From NCBI RefSeq assembly GCF_001029505.1, contig NZ_LEKH01000010.1, positions 1-64,000 on the forward strand: a stretch of 64,000 bases of DNA. Reading direction: 5' to 3'. The notes beneath the pieces were generated by a model, which was not told the origin of the DNA, searched no databases, and worked only from the letters and a program-made list of their open reading frames with translations. How positions within the stretch are numbered: the stretch's first letter is position 1; the number at the start of each line of letters is the position of its first letter. The position numbers and the translations under genes were made by a program. The DNA comes from Rubrobacter aplysinae. GTDB taxonomy: Bacteria > Actinomycetota > Rubrobacteria > Rubrobacterales > Rubrobacteraceae. Of the stretch, positions 35,251 to 44,376 are shown piece after piece.

Positions 35251-36930
35251 CTACACCTCAACTATTAGCGGCAGTATTATGGGTCGCTTCTGGGTACGCT
35301 GGTTCAGGAAGCCCGAGAGGTCGCGCCGGATCTCGGTTTTGAGGTCGCCCCAGTCCGTGATCTGCTTCTTGGCGGTCCGGTCCAGGGTCTTGGAGACGAC
35401 GCCTATGGAATCGCCGACCAGCCCGTTCGCCTCCTGCTGGTTTACGAAGCCGCGCGAGATCACGTCCGGCTCCCCGAGCAGCTGCCCGTTCTGGGCGTTA
35501 ATTCTGGCTATGACGATGAACATTCCGTCTTCGGAGAGCTGCTGGCGCTCGCGCATTATGGAGTCCGAGGTGTCGCCGAACGTCGCGCCGTCCACCAGGA
35601 ACATACCCGCCGCGACGTTGTCTATCTGGCGGGCCTGGCCGTCACCGTAGAACTCCACGCAGCCGCCGTTTTCGAGCACGAAGATGTTCTCTTCCGGGAT
35701 GCCCATGGACTTCGCGGTCTGGACGTGATGGAACTGGTGCTTGTACTCGCCGTGTACCGGCACGAGATACTTCGGGTTCAGCAGAGACAGCATGGTCTTC
35801 TGCTCCTCCTGGGAGGCGTGGCCGGAGACGTGCACCGCCTCCAGCGGGCTGTAGTGGACGTGCGCGCCGCGCTTCATCAGGTTGTTTATCGTGCGGGACA
35901 CGCCCTTCTCGTTACCCGGTATGGGGTGGGCGGCGATTATTACCGTGTCGCCGTCGCCGGCCTCTATGGTCTTGTGCGCGCCGTTCGCTACGCGGGAGAG
36001 CGCGGCCAGCGGCTCGCCCTGGGAGCCGGTCATCAATATTACGATGTCCGAGTCCGGGACGTTTGCGATGTCGCGTCCCTCGACCATCATCGAGGACGGC
36101 AGATCTATGTAGCCGAGCTCGCGGGCTATACCGACGTTACGCACCATCGAGCGCCCGGCGACCCCGACGAGGCGGCCGTGACGCTTCGCCGCCTCGACGA
36201 CCTGCGAGATCCTGTGCAGGTGAGACGCGAACGAGGCCACGATCACACGCCCCTCGGCCCCGGCTATGAGACGATCCAGCGTAGCCGCAACGTTCTGCTC
36301 CGAAGGGGTGTGGCCGGGACGTTCGCTGTTGGTCGAGTCGCCGAAGTAGGCGAGCACGCCCTCGTTGCCGATACCGGCGAGGCGGGCGAGGTCCATCCGG
36401 CGGCCGTCTATCGGGGTATGGTCTATCTTGTAGTCGCCCGAGAAGACCAGGGTGCCCTGATCCGTCTTTATGGAGACGGCGCAGGCGTCCGGGATGGAGT
36501 GGTTGACCTCTATGAACTCCAACCCGAAGCCGGCGAGCCGCTGCTTGTCGCCGCCCTTGACCTCGCGCAGGTCACCTTTCTTTATGCCGAACTCCTGGAG
36601 CTTGGATCTTATGATGCCGAGTGTGAGCTTGGTCGCGTACACCGGCACGTTGAACTCGCGCAACAGGTACGGGATCGCACCCACGTGGTCCTCATGGCCG
36701 TGGGTTACGACTATGCCCTTGAACTCCTGCGAGTGCTCCCGGATGTAACTAAAGTCCGGCAGTACCAGGTCTATGCCGGGCATCTCCTCGTCCGGAAACG
36801 ACATCCCGGCGTCCACCAGAATCATGCCGCTATCCTGCCGCACGGCGGTCATGTTCTTGCCGATCTCCCCCAGACCTCCCAGGGGCATTACCTGTACGTT
36901 CTTGCTCTTGCCGTTTCTTTCGTTTGCCAC
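35251..36930 (-). CDS. rnj: Ribonuclease J
   Basis: A 559-residue metallo-beta-lactamase/beta-CASP nuclease with 5'-3' exonuclease and endonuclease activity. The zinc motif is THGHEDHVGAIPYLL (about 75-89), and the later motifs SGDYKIDHTP, YFGDSTNSERPG, MTGSQGEP, VHVSGHA and VPVHGEYKH are in order. A C-terminal domain completes the usual length. The start is GTG with an AAAGGAGG about 11 bases upstream. The product works with RNase Y and PNPase on mRNA decay and rRNA maturation. Confidence 0.96.
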   Translation of the reverse strand: MANERNGKSKNVQVMPLGGLGEIGKNMTAVRQDSGMILVDAGMSFPDEEMPGIDLVLPDFSYIREHSQEFKGIVVTHGHEDHVGAIPYLLREFNVPVYATKLTLGIIRSKLQEFGIKKGDLREVKGGDKQRLAGFGLEFIEVNHSIPDACAVSIKTDQGTLVFSGDYKIDHTPIDGRRMDLARLAGIGNEGVLAYFGDSTNSERPGHTPSEQNVAATLDRLIAGAEGRVIVASFASHLHRISQVVEAAKRHGRLVGVAGRSMVRNVGIARELGYIDLPSSMMVEGRDIANVPDSDIVILMTGSQGEPLAALSRVANGAHKTIEAGDGDTVIIAAHPIPGNEKGVSRTINNLMKRGAHVHYSPLEAVHVSGHASQEEQKTMLSLLNPKYLVPVHGEYKHQFHHVQTAKSMGIPEENIFVLENGGCVEFYGDGQARQIDNVAAGMFLVDGATFGDTSDSIMRERQQLSEDGMFIVIARINAQNGQLLGEPDVISRGFVNQQEANGLVGDSIGVVSKTLDRTAKKQITDWGDLKTEIRRDLSGFLNQRTQKRPIILPLIVEV

Positions 36931-37121
36931 TATCTCTATTGCCTCCTTTGCGAGCGCAAAGGCCGCAGCGCATCATGCGCTAATGTCGGGTTACGACCCG
37001 GGCACCGGAACGCCATCCCACTCTTGTACGGCGGGACATAGCGTTTCCCGGCTCCGGATCGCAACCGGCCTCCGCTTCGCTAGTTTTCGTCAGTTCTTAT
37101 TCAGCTCTTTTGGCTCTTTAT

Positions 37122-38417
37122 TTAGTTCTCGTTCAAGAAACGTCCGAGGTCGAGCTCTTCCGGTCCGACCGCGGAGAGATACATCCTCTCCGGCTTCAGG
37201 TGCTCCCTGGCAAGACGCTGTATATCCTCCGCCGTTACGGACTCTATGCGGTTCGAGATCTCCTCGGGTGTGAGAAGCTCCGCGCCCGTGATTACGCTCC
37301 GCCCCATGCGCGTCATGCGGGCCGAGGTGTTTTCGAGCGCCATTAGAGTCTGGCTCTTGAGCTGCTCGCGGGTGCGCCTGAGCTCTTCCTCGCCGATCTT
37401 CTCCTCCTGGATGCCCCGGAGCTGCTCGGCTATGACCTGTACCGCCTCCTCGACGTTCCCTGTCGTGGAGCCGACGTAGATCTTGTTCGCCCCGGCGTCC
37501 GAGAAGCCCTCGTGGAACGAGAATACCGCGTATGCCAGGCCGCGCTTCTCGCGCACCTCCTGGAACAGCCGGCTCGACATCCCGCCCCCGAGCACGTTGT
37601 TCAGCGCCGCCATCGCGTAGCGGTCCTCGCTCTTGGCGGGTAGCCCGAGAGAACCGAGCGCCACGTGGTACTGTTCGGTGTCCTTATACTTGTAGAAGAA
37701 GCGGCTATCCGGCTTTTCGACCCGCGATCCCCGGTGCGAGGACTCGCCCTGCGGCAGACCGCCGAGGCTCTCCTCCGCCATCCTTTCGAGCTCTTCGGGA
37801 TCGAGGTTGCCCGCCGCCACGACGAACACGTTGGAGCCGTTATAGGTATTGTCGTGGAAGCTCATCAAGGTGTCGTGGTCCACGCCGCGCACCGTCTCCG
37901 CAGAGCCGATTATGGACTTTCCGAGGCCGTCGCCGTGGAACACGAGGCTCGCGAGGTACTCGTCGGCCATCTGGTCCGGCCGGTCCTCGTACATGCGAAT
38001 CTCCTCGACTATGACCTCGCGCTCGCGTTCGAGGTCAGCGAGGGTCGGGCGCCGGATCATGTCTGACATGATCTCCATCGCCGAGCCCACGTGCTCGGGC
38101 AGGAAACGGGCGAAGAGCATCGTGTACTCCTCGCCGGTCGCGGCGTTCTCCTGCGCGCCAATGCCCTCGAACTCCTGGGCTATCTTCAAGGCGTCACGGT
38201 CGGGGGTACCCTTGAACAGCATATGCTCCATGAGGTGCGTGATCCCGGCGACCTCGTCCCGCTCGTCGCGGCTTCCGGCCCGGATCCAGACCCCGAGCGC
38301 AACGCTGGTTGCGCCCGGCATCCTTTCCGACAACACCCTCACGCCGTTTGGCAGGGTCTTTACCCTGACCCCGCCTCCGGCGTCCGCCGCTCCGTTGGAA
38401 CCACTACTCTGAGCCAT
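37122..38417 (-). CDS. M16-family zinc peptidase (mitochondrial processing peptidase-like)
   Basis: A 431-residue pitrilysin-type peptidase. The inverted zinc motif HLMEHMLFKG (HxxEH, about 62-71) is intact, with the downstream Glu in ATGEEYTM. The second half (VLGGGMSSRLFQEVREKRGLAY) is the standard R/Y-containing substrate-binding region. It begins two bases after the pnp stop codon, a common arrangement in gram-positives and actinobacteria. The substrate is not known. It is the last gene of the rimP-pnp run; 190 bases separate it from rnj. Confidence 0.93.
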   Translation of the reverse strand: MAQSSGSNGAADAGGGVRVKTLPNGVRVLSERMPGATSVALGVWIRAGSRDERDEVAGITHLMEHMLFKGTPDRDALKIAQEFEGIGAQENAATGEEYTMLFARFLPEHVGSAMEIMSDMIRRPTLADLEREREVIVEEIRMYEDRPDQMADEYLASLVFHGDGLGKSIIGSAETVRGVDHDTLMSFHDNTYNGSNVFVVAAGNLDPEELERMAEESLGGLPQGESSHRGSRVEKPDSRFFYKYKDTEQYHVALGSLGLPAKSEDRYAMAALNNVLGGGMSSRLFQEVREKRGLAYAVFSFHEGFSDAGANKIYVGSTTGNVEEAVQVIAEQLRGIQEEKIGEEELRRTREQLKSQTLMALENTSARMTRMGRSVITGAELLTPEEISNRIESVTAEDIQRLAREHLKPERMYLSAVGPEELDLGRFLNEN

Positions 38418-38419
38418 CT

Positions 38420-40483
38420 CTAGCTTTCCACCCGCTCTAGCGAGATCTTCTTGTTCTTGTCTATCTCCAGCACCCGGACTTTGATGGCATCGCCCTCGCT
38501 GACCACGTCCTCGACGTTCTCCACGCGCTCGTTGCCCGGCGCGAGCCGCGAGATGTGCAAGAGCCCGTCCCGTCCCGGCGTAAGCTCCACGAAGCAGCCG
38601 AAGTTGGTGATCTTTACGACCTTGCCGTTGTAGATGTCTCCGGCCTCGACGTCCTTGGTCATCGCGTTGATGGCCGAGATCGCCTCCTTCGCCGACACGC
38701 CGTCCACGCCCGCGACGTACACCGTGCCGTCGTTCTCGACGGAGATGTTGACGCCGTAGTTCTCCTGCAGGGAGTTTATGGTCTTGCCGCCGGGACCGAT
38801 GAGCATCCCGATCTTGTCCGTGTCGATCTTGAACACCTCGACGCGCGGCGCATAGTCCGACACCTCCTCGCGGGGCTCTGCGATGGCCTCGTGCATGGTG
38901 TCCAGGATCTCCAGGCGGCCCCTCTTGGCCTGATCCAGCGCCTCCTGCAAGAGCTGCGCCGAGACGCCCGTGATCTTCATGTCCATCTGTAGCGCGGTGA
39001 TGCCGTCCCGCGTACCGGCGACCTTGAAGTCCATGTCGCCGAGGTGGTCCTCCAGGCCCTGGATGTCGGTGACGATCACGTAATCGTCGCCTTCCTTGAC
39101 CAGCCCCATCGCAACGCCCGCCACGGGGGCCTTGATCGGCACACCGCCGTCCATCAGCGCCAGAGTCGAGCCGCAGACGCTCGCCATCGAGGAGGAGCCG
39201 TTTGACTCCAGCACCTCAGAGATGATGCGCAGCGCGTACGGGAACTCCTCGTCCGAGGGCAGCACAGGCACGATTGCCCGCTCGGCCAGCGCGCCGTGGC
39301 CGATCTCCCGCCGCCGCGGCGGCCCGAGACGCCCGGCCTCGCCGGTTGAGTACGGCGGGAAGTTGTAGTGGTGCATGTAACGCTTGGTCGTGTCCGGCTC
39401 CAGCGTGTCGAGCTTCTGGGACAGGCCAAGATCCGCCAGCGCGAGCGAGGAGAGAACCTGTGTCTCACCGCGGCTGAACAGCCCGGTGCCGTGGACCCGC
39501 GGCAGCACGTCCGTCTCGGCGGAGGTCGGCCGGATCTCGTCGAACGCCCGCAGGTCGGTGCGCTTGCGGTCCTCAAGCATCAGCGACCGGAACGCCTCTT
39601 TCTTTAGCGTATCCAGCGCGTCCTTTACCTGAGGGACCTCTTCTTCCTCGCGGCCTTCCACGAGCTCGTCCTCCAGGTCGTCCAGCGCGGTGCGCCGCGC
39701 CCGGCGGTCGGTGTTGACGATCGCTTCCTTGATGCGGTCGAAGTGGCCATTACGCAGCTCGTCCACGAACGGGTTGGCCCCGGCCCCGGTCTCGAACTGC
39801 TGCTTGGGCTTGCCGTGCTCGGCGGCCCAGCCTTCTATGGCCTCGACCTGCGAGGTGATGGTCTGCTGCGCGAGCTGCAGGGCCTCCACCATGACGTCCT
39901 CGGTTACCTCGTTGGCCCCGGCCTCGACCATCGTGATGGCTTCCTTGGTGCCGGCTACGACGAGGTCCAGATCGCTCTCGCCGATCTCCTCGTAGGTCGG
40001 GTTCAGCACGAACCCGCCGTCGGGCTTGCGCCCGACGCGCACGGCCCCGATCGGGCCGTCATACGGTATGTCCGAGAGCGCGAGCGCGGCCGAGGCCCCG
40101 ACCATGCTCACGGTGTCGAACGGGATGCTCTGGTCGGCGACGAGGACCGTGCCGATCACCTGTATGTCGTAGTAGTAGTTCTTAGGGAACAGCGGCCGCA
40201 GAGGGCGGTCGGTAAGCCGCGCCGTGAGCGTACCCCGCTCCGAGGGCCGGCCCTCACGCTTGATGAAACCGCCCGGGATCTTGCCCGCCGACGACATCCT
40301 CTCCTCTACGTCAACGCTCAGGGGCAGGAAAGTGGCCCCCGGTCGCGGCGACTCCGAACGGGTCGCGGTGGTAAGCAGCATGGTGTCGCCGAGCCGGGCC
40401 GTGACGGAGCCGCCGGCTTGCTTGGCAAGCTTACCGGTCTCCAGCACTAGCGTCCGCTCGCCGACGGGTATCTCTAGACGCAT
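38420..40483 (-). CDS. pnp: Polyribonucleotide nucleotidyltransferase (PNPase)
   Basis: A 687-residue phosphorolytic 3'-5' exoribonuclease. Two RNase PH domains are present (first with DRPLRPLFP, second with the [14 protein letters not shown]-type motif read here as [16 protein letters not shown]), joined by an all-helical domain. They are followed by a KH domain ([15 protein letters not shown]) and an S1 domain ([20 protein letters not shown]). Length is typical. It follows rpsO by 94 bases, as in most bacteria, and precedes an M16 peptidase. Confidence 0.97.
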   Translation of the reverse strand: MRLEIPVGERTLVLETGKLAKQAGGSVTARLGDTMLLTTATRSESPRPGATFLPLSVDVEERMSSAGKIPGGFIKREGRPSERGTLTARLTDRPLRPLFPKNYYYDIQVIGTVLVADQSIPFDTVSMVGASAALALSDIPYDGPIGAVRVGRKPDGGFVLNPTYEEIGESDLDLVVAGTKEAITMVEAGANEVTEDVMVEALQLAQQTITSQVEAIEGWAAEHGKPKQQFETGAGANPFVDELRNGHFDRIKEAIVNTDRRARRTALDDLEDELVEGREEEEVPQVKDALDTLKKEAFRSLMLEDRKRTDLRAFDEIRPTSAETDVLPRVHGTGLFSRGETQVLSSLALADLGLSQKLDTLEPDTTKRYMHHYNFPPYSTGEAGRLGPPRRREIGHGALAERAIVPVLPSDEEFPYALRIISEVLESNGSSSMASVCGSTLALMDGGVPIKAPVAGVAMGLVKEGDDYVIVTDIQGLEDHLGDMDFKVAGTRDGITALQMDMKITGVSAQLLQEALDQAKRGRLEILDTMHEAIAEPREEVSDYAPRVEVFKIDTDKIGMLIGPGGKTINSLQENYGVNISVENDGTVYVAGVDGVSAKEAISAINAMTKDVEAGDIYNGKVVKITNFGCFVELTPGRDGLLHISRLAPGNERVENVEDVVSEGDAIKVRVLEIDKNKKISLERVES

Positions 40484-40577
40484 ATTCTTTTTCTCCTGTT
40501 TACTTCGTGTAATTCGTTTACTGCGATGTTCGGTTCAGACAGACTTCTAAAGATTCTGATGGTGCTTCTAGTACCCG

Positions 40578-40844
40578 TTAGCGGCGCAGCCCGAGGCGTG
40601 CGATCAGGGCGCGATACTGCTCCACGTCGTTGCGCTGGATGTACTGCAACAGCCGCTTGCGGCGGCCTACCAGCTTCAAAAGGCCCCTGCGGGAATGATA
40701 ATCGTGCTTGTGGGTGCGCAGGTGCTCTGTGAGGGACTTGATCCTCTCGGTGAGCAGCGCGACCTGGACCTCCGAGGAGCCCGTGTCTCCCTCGTGGGCC
40801 TGATACTGCTGAATGGTCGATTCCTTGTTTTCCGCTACCGCCAA
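40578..40844 (-). CDS. rpsO: 30S ribosomal protein S15
   Basis: An 88-residue S15 of standard length, binding 16S rRNA early in 30S assembly. Recognised from [38 protein letters not shown] and [16 protein letters not shown], split here. An 84-base gap separates it from ribF. The usual rpsO-pnp order is kept. Confidence 0.98.
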   Translation of the reverse strand: MAVAENKESTIQQYQAHEGDTGSSEVQVALLTERIKSLTEHLRTHKHDYHSRRGLLKLVGRRKRLLQYIQRNDVEQYRALIARLGLRR

Positions 40845-40928
40845 CTTCCTGCTCCTCTTCTTACTCTCTTCGTTTGCTTTGTCTAAACAGTCTCTAGATT
40901 ATGCGTATGCTACCACAGGTATCAAACC

Positions 40929-41849
40929 CTAGGGTGCCCCCTCCTCCAGTTCCCGGGCCCGCTCCACGTCGCGTGAGATCTGGGTCTTTAGCTCCTCTAA
41001 TCCCGAGAACCTCTGCTCCCCCCTGAGCCTCCCGGTAAAACCCACCTCAACCGTCTCACCGTACAGGTCGCCGTCGAAGTCCAGCAGATGGGCCTCGATG
41101 CGATTCTCCCGGCGGTCGAAGGTGGGCGCGGTCCCGACGTTGGTGCAGGCCCCGTAACGCTCTCCGCCGGGTAATTTCGCATACCCGGCATACACTCCGC
41201 GAGCGGGGACGAGAACTCTCGGGTCAGGGGCCAGATTCGCGGTGGGGAAACCTATAGTGGCCCCGCGCTGGTCTCCGGTTACCACCTCGCCCCGCACGGC
41301 ATACGCGCGGCCCAGGAGGCGCGAGGCACCGAGAACGTCTCCCTCCGAGACCAGCTCTCTTATGCGGGAAGAGCTGATCTCGCCTCCATCCCCTCCCCAG
41401 GCGTGCATCGGCACAGGGTAGGCGTCGCCGCCGCTTTTCTGGAGGCTTCCCGCAAGCTCCCGTATCCCGCCCGACGCCTTGTGGCCGAAGCGGAAGTTCT
41501 CCCCGACCACGACCGCCGAGGCCCCGAGACCGCCGACCAGCACGTCCTCCACGAACTCCTCCGGCCCCTTCCGGGATAGCTCGGCGTCGAACGGGATCAC
41601 GAACACCTCGTCTACTCCACAACCCAGAAGTAGCTCGCGTCTAGTCTCGGGCGCAGTTAGCAGCCAGGGCTCGGTGCCGGGCCGGATTACGGCCCTCGGA
41701 TGGGGATCGAATGTCGCCGCCACGACCCTCCTGCCGCTCTCGCGGCCAACCTCTAGCGCCCGCCGAATAACGGCCTGATGTCCGAGATGTACCCCGTCGA
41801 AGTTCCCGAGGGCGACCACCACGCTCCCGACCCGATCTACCCCGCGCAA
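40929..41849 (-). CDS. ribF: Bifunctional riboflavin kinase/FAD synthetase
   Basis: A 306-residue enzyme making FMN and FAD from riboflavin. The N-terminal nucleotidyltransferase has ALGNFDGVHLGHQAVI (with the HxGH motif) and SSSRIRELVSEG; the C-terminal flavokinase has GDQRGATIGFPTANLAP and RGVYAGYAKLPGGERYGACTNVG, split here. Its start overlaps the truB end by 13 bases. ATG/GTG choice is not critical to the conserved regions. Confidence 0.95.
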   Translation of the reverse strand: MRGVDRVGSVVVALGNFDGVHLGHQAVIRRALEVGRESGRRVVAATFDPHPRAVIRPGTEPWLLTAPETRRELLLGCGVDEVFVIPFDAELSRKGPEEFVEDVLVGGLGASAVVVGENFRFGHKASGGIRELAGSLQKSGGDAYPVPMHAWGGDGGEISSSRIRELVSEGDVLGASRLLGRAYAVRGEVVTGDQRGATIGFPTANLAPDPRVLVPARGVYAGYAKLPGGERYGACTNVGTAPTFDRRENRIEAHLLDFDGDLYGETVEVGFTGRLRGEQRFSGLEELKTQISRDVERARELEEGAP

Positions 41850-42742
41850 AGCACCGCTTCGGGCCGGGCCGTTCCCTCTTGCGCGCGGTAGATCGCGAGT
41901 AGCTCCCCGGCGTGCTCGACGCGGAGCGCCTCTCCCTCTCCGGCAGGGCCGGCGCCCGCGAGTGGCTTCCCGTCGGCAACCCGGTGGCAGTCACCGGCGT
42001 CCACCTCCATCGCCGGCAGGTGAGATACCACCTCCCGCATGGGCCTCAGCCGGGCCGGGACCTCCTTATCGGACAGCTCGTCCGGCGTAACCGCGTCCCT
42101 CACGCCCAATTTGCCGACCGTGGTGCGGCGCAGCGCGGTGAGGTAGGCATCCGAGCCCGCTGCCTGGACGAGGTCCGAGATCAGGGTCCGCACATAGGTC
42201 CCGCTGCCGCAAGAGACCTCGAAGGTCGCGGTGCTCTCGGCAGCGTCGTAGGCGGTAAGTTGTATGGAGTACACGGTTGCCGTCCGGACCTCACGCTCGA
42301 CGGTCTCCCCCCGGCGATGCGCTTTATACAATCGCTCCCCACCGACCTTCACGGCGGAAGCCATCGGCGGAAGCTGCCGTATCTCGCCGGTAAACTCCGG
42401 CAGCATGGCCCGTATCTCGGCCTCCGTCGGAACAGAGCCACCTAGCTCGGTGACCTCGCCGTCAGCATCGAGGCTGTCCGAAGCCGCCCCGAGCCTCGCC
42501 GTGGCCGTATAGGACTTATCCAGGTCTGTGACGTAACGTGAGAGTCGGGTCGCCCGGCCTAATAGCAGCACCTGGAGCCCCGAGGCCATCGGGTCCAGCG
42601 TGCCGGTGTGCCCGATCTTGACGCCCTTTTTCTTCGGCAGCAGACGCTTCACCAGGGCGACCGCCTTCGCGCTACTAACTCCAGTTGGCTTGTCCAGTAG
42701 GAGCGCCCCGGTATACGCCGCTATCTCGGCGGTGTCCGCTAC
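41837..42742 (-). CDS. truB: tRNA pseudouridine(55) synthase TruB (start codon unresolved)
   Basis: TruB makes pseudouridine 55 in the T-loop of tRNAs. The catalytic Asp is in GHTGTLDPMASG, and the PUA-like C-terminal part is present. The first canonical start (GTG at 42652) would delete the conserved N-terminal GALLLDKPTGVSSAKAVAL, which is encoded in frame upstream. In that open stretch (from TAA at 42754) there is no ATG, GTG or TTG. The best candidate is GTA at 42742, which overlaps the nrnA stop as GTAG and has AAGGGG five bases upstream; ATA at 42724 is another. I give the coordinates to the GTA. Confidence 0.88.
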   Translation of the reverse strand, partial: VADTAEIAAYTGALLLDKPTGVSSAKAVALVKRLLPKKKGVKIGHTGTLDPMASGLQVLLLGRATRLSRYVTDLDKSYTATARLGAASDSLDADGEVTELGGSVPTEAEIRAMLPEFTGEIRQLPPMASAVKVGGERLYKAHRRGETVEREVRTATVYSIQLTAYDAAESTATFEVSCGSGTYVRTLISDLVQAAGSDAYLTALRRTTVGKLGVRDAVTPDELSDKEVPARLRPMREVVSHLPAMEVDAGDCHRVADGKPLAGAGPAGEGEALRVEHAGELLAIYRAQEGTARPEAVLCAG

Positions 42743-43716
42743 CTCGACCCCTTACCGTCCAAGTTCACCACGCCGTCGAGCTTCTCAAGGAGCTCTTCGC
42801 GGGCCTCGGCGGGCGTTTTAGGGGTGGTGTAACCGGCTGCGAGCCGGTGCCCGCCACCGCCGAAGGTGCGCGCGATCTCGGCCACGTCCACACTCTCCGA
42901 GCGGAGGCTGCCCTTGGTGCCCTCGGGAACCTGGCGCAGGTGGGCGACCAACTCGACGCCCTGCACCTTGCGCAGGCTGTCTATGGACTCCTTGGAGTCA
43001 AGCTCTGTGGCCCCGGCCCGCTCGTAGTCACCGTCGTCCACGGTCGAGATCAAGGCTTCCCCGTAGCGCCGGGCGTTGGCCATAGAGAGCCCGACTATGT
43101 TGACCTGCTGTATGGTGCCGGTGCGGTTGATCCTGTCGTCCACCTCGGCGGGCACGACCCCGGCGCGCAAGAGCTCGGCGACCAGCTCGTGCATCGCGGG
43201 GGAGGTATTGCGAAAGCGGAAGCCGCCCGTATCCGTATACACCCCGGCGTAGATCGCCTCGGCGGCATCGCGCTCGATCTCCACGCCGAGCAGCGGGTAC
43301 AGGCTCGCCACGACCTCGGCGCTACCGGCGGCGTTGGCGTTTACCAGGTTATAGTCGCCGTAGAGCGGGTTGTCCTCGTGGTGGTCGAGGTTCAGCCCGA
43401 CGTGCTCGTGGTCCACCCCAACCCTATCCTGCCGGGAGGTATCCGTCACGAGCAAGGTACGGCCGTCGTCCGGCAACTCGGTCAGGACCTCGTCCGGCGG
43501 CAGCCAGCTAAGGTAGCCCGGGACGGGCTCGCGGTGGCAGATCACGGCGTCTGCCCCCAGGGCGCGCATCAGGTACAGCATTGCCACAGACGAGCCGATG
43601 GCGTCGCCATCCGCCCCGACGTGGGTGCTGATGGCGACCTTGTCCAGCTCGCGCAGGTAGTCGGCTACCTCCTGCGGCGCGTTACTCGCTACTGCCTGCT
43701 GCGTCCTCTCCTGCAT
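42739..43716 (-). CDS. DHH-family nanoRNase/pAp phosphatase NrnA
   Basis: A 325-residue DHH-DHHA1 phosphoesterase that degrades oligoribonucleotides of 2-5 nt and may hydrolyse 3'-phosphoadenosine phosphate. Motifs visible are STHVGADGDAIGS, LVTDTSRQD, NLDHHEDN (DHH), and the DHHA1 glycine-rich loop TFGGGGHRLAAGY. It starts within the end of rbfA (about 35 bases overlap), and its TAG stop overlaps the proposed start of truB. The order rbfA-nrnA-truB is widespread in gram-positive bacteria. Confidence 0.93.
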   Translation of the reverse strand: MQERTQQAVASNAPQEVADYLRELDKVAISTHVGADGDAIGSSVAMLYLMRALGADAVICHREPVPGYLSWLPPDEVLTELPDDGRTLLVTDTSRQDRVGVDHEHVGLNLDHHEDNPLYGDYNLVNANAAGSAEVVASLYPLLGVEIERDAAEAIYAGVYTDTGGFRFRNTSPAMHELVAELLRAGVVPAEVDDRINRTGTIQQVNIVGLSMANARRYGEALISTVDDGDYERAGATELDSKESIDSLRKVQGVELVAHLRQVPEGTKGSLRSESVDVAEIARTFGGGGHRLAAGYTTPKTPAEAREELLEKLDGVVNLDGKGSR

Positions 43717-44068
43717 CTTCTCTAACCTCCCTGAGGGCTTCGTCTATCCTGGTGGCGTGCTCGACCGCCGGGTCCGGCTCGAACGAGATCCGGGGCGTCC
43801 GCCTGAGGCGTGTCCGCGACCCGACCGCGGATTGTAGCCGTCCGGCGGAGCTTTGCAGCCCCTCTGCAACCTCCCGCTCGTCGCCGCCGGAGAGCGTGCT
43901 GTAGTAGACCTTCGCGTGTGCCAGGTCCGGGCTGACCTGCACCCCGGTAACGGTGACGAGGCCCTGTATCCTGGGGTCGGAGAGGCCGTCGAGGTGGTCT
44001 CCGGCGATCTCCTTGATCTGGGACTCTATCTTTCTCGTGCGGCTCGACCCCGCCCCCGAGGCGCTCAT
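43682..44068 (-). CDS. rbfA: 30S ribosome-binding factor A
   Basis: A 128-residue RbfA, a KH-fold factor for late 16S maturation and cold adaptation. Seen in RTRKIESQIKEIAGDHL, DPRIQGLVTVTGVQVSPDL, AKVYYSTL and RRTPRISFEPDPAVEHATRI, read as separate blocks. I chose the ATG at 44068, which overlaps the ylxP stop in ATGA. The frame to 44092 is not conserved. The C-terminal tail is acidic. Confidence 0.94.
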   Translation of the reverse strand: MSASGAGSSRTRKIESQIKEIAGDHLDGLSDPRIQGLVTVTGVQVSPDLAHAKVYYSTLSGGDEREVAEGLQSSAGRLQSAVGSRTRLRRTPRISFEPDPAVEHATRIDEALREVREDAGEDAAGSSE

Positions 44069-44346
44069 AGCTTCACGAACTCCTCTCGCCACTCAACTAT
44101 CGCCAGGTCGTCGTAGTTCAACAGCGCCCGGCGCACCTCCTCGCGCTTCTCCTCGGCGGAGCCGCGGTCCACAGCCGCCACGGCCAGCTCAACCGAGGCC
44201 CGCTGCCAGGATTCCTGGTGATCCGACTCCACCAGCGAGACGTTCTTGCGCCGCAGACGGTCCTTGACCGAGCGGATGATCTTTCGCTTCTCCTTGAGGC
44301 TGGAGGCGAAGGGCAGTTCTAACTCCAGCCTCACGACACAGAACAC
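44065..44346 (-). CDS. ylxP: DUF503 family protein (YlxP-like)
   Basis: A 93-residue DUF503 protein, recognised from LPFASSLKEKRKIIRSVKDR, LRRKNVSLVES, QRASVELAVAAVDR and its fixed place between infB and rbfA. Its function is unclear; a role in ribosome assembly has been suggested for the family from gene context. Start is GTG at 44346, 30 bases after the infB stop. The end overlaps rbfA by four bases. Confidence 0.9.
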   Translation of the reverse strand: MFCVVRLELELPFASSLKEKRKIIRSVKDRLRRKNVSLVESDHQESWQRASVELAVAAVDRGSAEEKREEVRRALLNYDDLAIVEWREEFVKL

Positions 44347-44376
44347 TCGGTCTCTCTAGCGTACGCTGCCGGCAGC

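Noticed and set aside
35725-37041. Long plus-strand open frame of 438 codons
   Set aside because: It is antisense to the RNase J gene and has the His/Arg/Val-rich composition of a GC-skewed shadow frame. Similar shadows occur over infB (45580-46950), rny (28329-29534) and the 4140-5489 region.
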